Shown here: one piece after another, positions 30,625-34,196 of the stretch | Numbering within the stretch: the stretch's first letter is position 1 | Layout of the letters: every line of letters begins with the position of its first letter | Notes under the pieces: generated by a model | The model's database searches: none | Seen by the model: only the letters and a program-made list of their open reading frames with translations | Told to the model about the DNA's origin: nothing | Position numbers and translations under genes: made by a program | Assembly: GCA_002361735.1 (NCBI GenBank) | Contig: DETS01000010.1 | Location: forward strand, 970-35,165 | Length of the DNA stretch: 34,196 nucleotides | Direction of reading: 5' to 3' | Source of the DNA: Lachnospiraceae bacterium UBA3282 | GTDB lineage: Bacteria > Bacillota > Clostridia > Lachnospirales > Lachnospiraceae

Positions 30625-31384
30625 AATTACCCTCCTGTGTCTGGATCACCGTCAGGGTGTCCGAAATCAAACGATACATCGCATCCCTGTCATGATCTCC
30701 TCTATAAATCTGGTGGAACACGCAGCCGTCCTTGATAAAAAGCACCCGACCCGCGTGTGCCGCCGCCTGAATGCTGTGCGTCACCATAAGGATGGTCTGT
30801 CCTTCCCCGTTGATCTCCCCGAACAGTTTCAAAAGCTTTCCCGACGCCTTGGAATCCAGCGCCCCCGTGGGCTCGTCCGCCAGCACGATGTCAGGATCCG
30901 TGATCAGAGCGCGGCACACCGCCGCCCGCTGCTTCTGCCCGCCCGACACTTCGTAAGGGTATTTATCCAAAAGGTCGCCGATCGCCAGTTTTCGGGCAAG
31001 GGGTGTAAGCCGCTCCTCCATCTCCCGGTAAGGCATCCCCGCCAGCACCAGCGGCAGGAAAATATTGTCTCTTAAAGACATGGTGTCCAACAGATTAAAA
31101 TCCTGAAAGACGAAACCCAGATGGTCGCGTCTGAAGGCGCAGAGGTCTTTCTGACTGACCTTGGAAAGCTCCTGCCCGTTTAACAATACCTGTCCGCTGG
31201 TGGCAGTATCCAGGGAGGCCAGAATGTTTAAAAGGGTGGTTTTGCCTGAGCCGGACTCGCCCATGATGGCTACATACTCTCCTTCTTCCACGGAAAAGTT
31301 TACGTCACTTAATGCCTGCACCTTGACCGCGCCGAAGCGGGTGGTGTAGGTTTTCTTTACGTTTCTTACGGTTAACAGGGACAT
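30617..31384 (-). CDS. BceA-type ABC transporter ATP-binding protein
   Basis: 255 residues. Walker A is GESGSGKTT, the Q-loop lies in FVFQDFNLL, the ABC signature is VSGGQKQR, Walker B is DIVLADEPTGALDSKASGKL, and the H-loop is MVTHS. Of the MacB/LolD/BceA class. The start at 31384 is chosen because AAAGGA is 8 nt upstream; an upstream ATG at 31411 has no ribosome binding site. It is expressed from the 31420-31448 promoter and energises the adjacent permease. Confidence 0.94.
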   Translation of the reverse strand: MSLLTVRNVKKTYTTRFGAVKVQALSDVNFSVEEGEYVAIMGESGSGKTTLLNILASLDTATSGQVLLNGQELSKVSQKDLCAFRRDHLGFVFQDFNLLDTMSLRDNIFLPLVLAGMPYREMEERLTPLARKLAIGDLLDKYPYEVSGGQKQRAAVCRALITDPDIVLADEPTGALDSKASGKLLKLFGEINGEGQTILMVTHSIQAAAHAGRVLFIKDGCVFHQIYRGDHDRDAMYRLISDTLTVIQTQEGNYE

Positions 31385-31419
31385 CGTTTTCATCCTTTCT
31401 TCTGATAACATTTTTCTAT

Positions 31420-31448
31420 AGTATAAACAAAAGGGAAATGTCCTGCCA
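31420..31448 (-). promoter_or_regulatory. Regulated promoter of the bceAB-type genes
   Basis: The -10 TATACT (31420-31425) is good but the -35 (TGGCAG at 31443-31448, 17-bp spacer) is poor, as expected for a promoter needing an activator. Regulator repeats lie just upstream. Confidence 0.65.
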
Positions 31449-31456
31449 TGTATCCG

Positions 31457-31493
31457 ACTTACATTTCCCTCGCGTAACTTACATTTTTGTAAG
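31457..31493 (-). promoter_or_regulatory. Probable response-regulator binding sites upstream of the ABC promoter
   Basis: ACTTACATTT occurs at 31457-31466 and again, identical, at 31477-31486: direct repeats 20 bp apart, two helical turns. The second is also half of a palindrome CTTACA-N4-TGTAAG (31478-31493). Positions are about -44 to -80 from the predicted start, suited to activation. Confidence 0.6.
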
Positions 31494-31506
31494 GAATCCT
31501 ATTTTA

Positions 31507-32619
31507 TCAGGACTCCTCCTGCGCAACTTTCAGGAACACCCTCGTGCCTTCTCCCCTCTTGGATTCCACGCGGATCGAAAGCCCCAGCCTGTCCATGATC
31601 TGCCTGCACAGATACAAACCGATGCCCGTGGATTTTTCCCCCATCCGTCCGTTGTAGCCCGTAAAGCCCCGCTCAAAAATACGGGGTAAATCGCTCTCCT
31701 CAATGCCGATGCCCGTGTCTTCTATGACAAGATAAGCGCAGCCGTCCGTGACACGCCTGCCGCCTTCATCCATACCGTAGATAGAGATGGCTCCATCCTT
31801 TGTATACTTGATGGCATTGGATAAGACCTGCTCGATCACGAAAGACAGCCATTTGCCGTCCGTGACCACCTGCGCATGACATTCTTCACGATGCAGACGG
31901 ATCCCTGCGCCGCTGAAAAGAAGCCAGTACTTTTTCAGCGCTTTCTTCACCAGTTCATCCACATCCTGCTTCGTAAAGGAAAGGTCAGCGGAAATACTCT
32001 CCATTCTGGCATAGTGAAGCGCCATATCCACATACTGCCCCGTCTTGAAAACTTCCTCCCGAAGCTGTTTTACAATCTGTGTCTCCCCGGCACCGTCCGC
32101 CATTCCGCTTTCATTCTCGCCCGTGATTACGCCGTTCTCTGCCGTACGGCTTCCCTTTCCGACCGCGATGCCATCCTCGTTTTGCAAAAGCAAGTCCATT
32201 GCCGAAAGCGGTACTTTGATCTGGTGCGTCCACATGGTGTAGTAGTCCGCCATGTTCCGCTGCTTTTCGTCCAGCTGCGTGATCAGCTCCCGCTTCTCCG
32301 CCTCCTGCGCCCTGATGATCTGCTGATAAGCCTGCTCTATGGCAAAAGAAGTCTGCGGCAGACCATCCGCCCGCTCCTGTGCCAAAAGAAGTCTCTCCAA
32401 CACCTTGTACTTTTCTCTGAATCCGACAAAATCCCATACCAGAAAACAGCAGCCGAGAAACGCAACAAGCCCCAGCGCGTAGGTCATATTATGAAACACG
32501 CCTTCATAACCGTAAAGGGCGGCTATCATCATAAAAATGAACGCTTCTGCGAGATAGATACAAACCGGGACGATCCGCTCCCGCAGATATGCCGCCAGAA
32601 TAAAGAGGTTTTTCTTCAT
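31507..32619 (-). CDS. Intramembrane-sensing (BceS-type) histidine kinase
   Basis: 370 residues. Two membrane helices close together (about 10-28 and 33-60) and almost no extracellular loop, the hallmark of BceS-like kinases that get their signal from the ABC transporter. The H-box is MADYYTMWTHQIKVPLSAMD (His near 140, HQIKxP pattern), the N-box EQVLSNAIKYTKDG, and the ATP lid VIEDTGIGIEESDLPRIFERG with KSTGIGLYLC. Between H- and N-boxes is a variable acidic insert. It overlaps the regulator gene by 4 bases (ATGA), so the two are coupled; the ABC genes follow after a regulated promoter. Confidence 0.92.
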   Translation of the reverse strand: MKKNLFILAAYLRERIVPVCIYLAEAFIFMMIAALYGYEGVFHNMTYALGLVAFLGCCFLVWDFVGFREKYKVLERLLLAQERADGLPQTSFAIEQAYQQIIRAQEAEKRELITQLDEKQRNMADYYTMWTHQIKVPLSAMDLLLQNEDGIAVGKGSRTAENGVITGENESGMADGAGETQIVKQLREEVFKTGQYVDMALHYARMESISADLSFTKQDVDELVKKALKKYWLLFSGAGIRLHREECHAQVVTDGKWLSFVIEQVLSNAIKYTKDGAISIYGMDEGGRRVTDGCAYLVIEDTGIGIEESDLPRIFERGFTGYNGRMGEKSTGIGLYLCRQIMDRLGLSIRVESKRGEGTRVFLKVAQEES

Positions 32620-33299
32620 TGATCCGTCTCCCCCAGCAGATACCCCACGCCCTTCTTTGTCTGAATCAGCTCCGCCAGCCCAATCTCCGCCAGCCGTTTG
32701 CGCAGGCGATTGATATTCACCGTGAGGGTATTGTCATCCACAAAGCACTCGTCGTCCCAGAGTCGCTTCATCAGCATATCGCGGCTGACCACGCCGCCCG
32801 CCGCCTCAAAGAGTGTCTGTAAGATGCGGAACTCGTTTTTCGTCAATTCAATTCGCTTTTGGAAACAGGATAGTGACATATCCGTCATATTTAACAGCAC
32901 GCCCCGATACTCCAACACCGTCCCCGGCGCGGTAAAGGCATAGGCCCGCCTTAAAAGCGCCTGTATCTTTGCCTGTAAGATTTCCAAGTCAAAGGGCTTG
33001 ACCACAAAGTCGTCGCCGCCCATATTGACCGCCATCACCACATTCATATTATCAGAAGCGGAGGAAATAAAGAGGATCGGCACCTGAGAGACTTTGCGGA
33101 TCTCGCTGCACCAGTAATAACCGTTGTAAAAGGGCAGCCCGATATCCAACAGCACCAGCTGGGGCTCGCAGGATACAAACTGTGCCATCACATTTGCAAA
33201 ATCCTTGACGCTTTCCACCTCATAGCCCCACTTTTCCAGATATTTTCCAATCTGTTCCGAGATGACTGCATCGTCCTCTACTACAAGTATTTTGTACAT
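32616..33299 (-). CDS. BceR-type OmpR-family response regulator
   Basis: 227 residues. The receiver has ILVVEDDAV, phosphorylated aspartate in LVLLDIGLP (about residue 53) and KPF; the winged-helix DNA-binding domain ends NRLRKRLAEIGLAELIQTKKGV then GYLL. It probably activates the adjacent ABC transporter genes through the direct repeats at 31457-31486, and receives phosphate from the kinase encoded directly downstream. A GAGGGG site stands about 11 nt before the ATG. Its promoter, back-to-back with that of the acetyltransferase, is at 33350-33379. Confidence 0.93.
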   Translation of the reverse strand: MYKILVVEDDAVISEQIGKYLEKWGYEVESVKDFANVMAQFVSCEPQLVLLDIGLPFYNGYYWCSEIRKVSQVPILFISSASDNMNVVMAVNMGGDDFVVKPFDLEILQAKIQALLRRAYAFTAPGTVLEYRGVLLNMTDMSLSCFQKRIELTKNEFRILQTLFEAAGGVVSRDMLMKRLWDDECFVDDNTLTVNINRLRKRLAEIGLAELIQTKKGVGYLLGETDQ

Positions 33300-33349
33300 T
33301 GTTGTCTACACCCCTCTGCCGCGCTTTAGAAATACTTTTCATTCTATTT

Positions 33350-33379
33350 AATATACCGCATTTGGGTAGACATTTTCAA
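33350..33379 (-). promoter_or_regulatory. Promoter of the regulator-kinase genes
   Basis: Minus strand TTGAAA (33374-33379), 18-bp spacer, TATATT (33350-33355). It is 51 bases upstream of the regulator start. Confidence 0.55.
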
Positions 33380-33395
33380 CGGGTTTCTTTTTTCA

Positions 33396-33424
33396 TTGTG
33401 CTCCCGCCTGCTGTGTGATATAAT
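33396..33424 (+). promoter_or_regulatory. Promoter of the acetyltransferase gene
   Basis: TTGTGC (33396-33401), 17-bp spacer, TATAAT (33419-33424). It lies back-to-back with the regulator promoter. Confidence 0.6.
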
Positions 33425-33502
33425 CTCAGTATTGTTTGCGGCAATAACCCGGGATTTATGTGTTTGCTAAATTCAATCTTATTTTAGTTATGGAGAATGA
33501 GA

Positions 33503-34006
33503 ATGTTGAGATTAAGACCCTATAAAAAATGTGATGCAGATTTGATTGCCGAATGGATCAAGGATAAAACTGTTTTTCAAAAATGGGGCGGAGAGCGTTT
33601 TGGTAATTATCCGATCAACCGAGATATCATAAACGAGAAATATAGCAGAAATAACGGAGATTGTGTTGAACCGGACAATTTTTATCCCTGGACTGCAATT
33701 GACGATAACAATAGAGCGGTTGGTCATTTTATTATGAGATATACGAACGGAGATACCAGACAATTGCGATTTGGATGGGTTATTGTGGACGATACGCTTC
33801 GAGGAAAGGGATACGGAAAACAAATGCTCCTATTAGGGCTTAAGTATGCATTTGATATTTTGAAGGTTGACAAAGTAACGATTGGCGTTTTTGAAAACAA
33901 TGAATCTGCTCACTGGTGTTATCGAAAAGCAGGGTTTGTCGAAACAGAAATTGTACATGGTGAGCCTTGGAATGTTGTTGAAATGGAAATTATAAAAGAG
34001 AGATAA
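33503..34006 (+). CDS. GNAT-family N-acetyltransferase
   Basis: 167 residues from the chosen start. Begins LRLRPYKKCDADLIAEWIKD as in many GNATs; the acetyl-CoA loop is TLRGKGYGKQMLLLGLKYAF (R/Q-x-x-G-x-G/A), followed by VTIGVFENNESAHWCYRKAG, the N-x-x-A-x-x-x-Y region, and FVET. It acetylates an amine of unknown identity; similar proteins modify aminoglycosides, ribosomal proteins or small metabolites. The start at 33503 has GGAG with 7-nt spacing; an ATG two codons earlier (33497) is too close to it. The gene is noticeably AT-rich compared with most of the window, hinting at transfer. Confidence 0.88.
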   Translation: MLRLRPYKKCDADLIAEWIKDKTVFQKWGGERFGNYPINRDIINEKYSRNNGDCVEPDNFYPWTAIDDNNRAVGHFIMRYTNGDTRQLRFGWVIVDDTLRGKGYGKQMLLLGLKYAFDILKVDKVTIGVFENNESAHWCYRKAGFVETEIVHGEPWNVVEMEIIKER

Positions 34007-34124
34007 AAAAGAGATTGTCTGGCAGGCGTCCCATTCTCCTGCATCTCTCGGATTTCTCCTGTCAAGCCAGCGGCGTGTGGACGGGGACGAAATCTTCCAC
34101 CTCAAACAATCTCTTTTTCATTGT
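34005..34124 (-). ncRNA. Candidate structured small RNA (about 120 nt)
   Basis: A good promoter (34131-34159) is followed by sequence whose two ends pair perfectly over 13 bp (AAAAAGAGATTGT at 34006-34018 with 34106-34118), closing a domain of about 87 nt. Inside are CTGGC/GCCAG (34019-34023 with about 34067-34071) and GTGGA/TCCAC pairings. The 3' arm ends in CTCTTTTTT, a terminator-like tail. The base also contains a possible 19-codon peptide. I recognise no Rfam family. On the plus strand the outer stem could end the acetyltransferase transcript. Confidence 0.42.
34062..34121 (-). CDS. Possible 19-residue leader peptide in the candidate RNA
   Basis: Reads MKKRLFEVEDFVPVHTPLA, stopping at TGA. 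The ATG is only a few bases after the predicted transcription start, so translation would be almost leaderless, without a ribosome binding site. I do not know a family; it may be accidental. Its first codons form one arm of the outer stem, so translation would open the structure. Confidence 0.25.
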   Translation of the reverse strand: MKKRLFEVEDFVPVHTPLA

Positions 34125-34130
34125 ATACAT

Positions 34131-34159
34131 ATTGTAACATTATCATTCTGATTTGTAAA
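34131..34159 (-). promoter_or_regulatory. Promoter of the terminal structured element
   Basis: Minus strand TTTACA (34154-34159), exactly 17-bp spacer, TACAAT (34131-34136). Sequence to 34196 shows no further feature. Confidence 0.65.
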
Positions 34160-34196
34160 GAATCCGTTTATTTTTGATAGCGTAAGTTTATTGTAG

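Noticed and set aside
1..34196. CRISPR array, tRNA or rRNA genes, prophage or complete insertion sequence
   Set aside because: No regularly spaced direct repeats, no cloverleaf or rRNA sequence that I can recognise, and no transposase or phage structural genes.

Overview
The window reads as chromosomal DNA of a Gram-positive clostridium, most likely a Lachnospiraceae-type gut anaerobe. The grounds are strong AGGAGG-type ribosome binding sites, TTG and GTG starts, a Firmicutes-type LexA box (GAAC-N4-GTTC), a Bce-type peptide-resistance module, a GerMN lipoprotein and an [FeFe]-hydrogenase-like sensor. Base composition is roughly balanced. Nearly all genes lie on the minus strand; only a truncated LUD-domain gene at the left edge, a PAP2-type membrane protein and an acetyltransferase at the right end are on plus. 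I see no rRNA, tRNA, CRISPR array, complete insertion sequence or phage.

Layout. 1-2.6 kb: LUD-domain gene facing a soluble hydrogenase-like/chemoreceptor fusion. 2.6-6.7 kb: glyA-hom-lysC, with four back-to-back hairpins between glyA and hom and a triple 8-bp repeat at the lysC ribosome binding site. 6.7-8.8 kb: PAP2-type membrane protein and a family 2 glycosyltransferase. 8.9-11.8 kb: DUF1653 gene, 5'-nucleotidase and mutY behind a promoter carrying two LexA boxes, plus a possible 25-residue membrane peptide. 11.9-12.9 kb: thrH and a small hypothetical gene. 13.0-20.5 kb: comEA, a response regulator/kinase pair, a GerMN lipoprotein, comEC and holA, tightly packed. 20.6-22.7 kb: a YdcZ-type transporter and an orphan solute-binding protein. 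22.7-26.3 kb: argJ-argB-argD. 26.3-28.6 kb: a nucleotidyltransferase, a coiled-coil protein and a decayed RelB/Fic toxin-antitoxin locus. 28.6-33.4 kb: an ABC transporter with its two-component system. 33.4-34.2 kb: an acetyltransferase and a candidate small structured RNA.

How the genes fit together. LysC, Hom and ThrH cover aspartate-to-homoserine chemistry and possibly homoserine phosphorylation; ThrH can also make serine, the substrate of GlyA. ArgJ, ArgB and ArgD are three steps of the acetylated arginine pathway; argC is not here. ComEA, ComEC and HolA suggest DNA uptake, with a two-component system and GerMN lipoprotein, arranged like actinobacterial MtrAB-LpqB, placed between comEA and comEC.

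The most interesting signals are: (i) the double-LexA promoter ahead of the mutY cluster; (ii) a 24-bp leader box, identical except for its central four bases, upstream of two unrelated genes; (iii) a hairpin repeat with a constant 8-nt loop at three intergenic sites; (iv) the four-hairpin hom leader; (v) the sensory hydrogenase that has lost its proton-relay cysteine; (vi) a truncated Fic toxin beside an intact antitoxin and operator; and (vii) the promoter-driven structured element at the right end.
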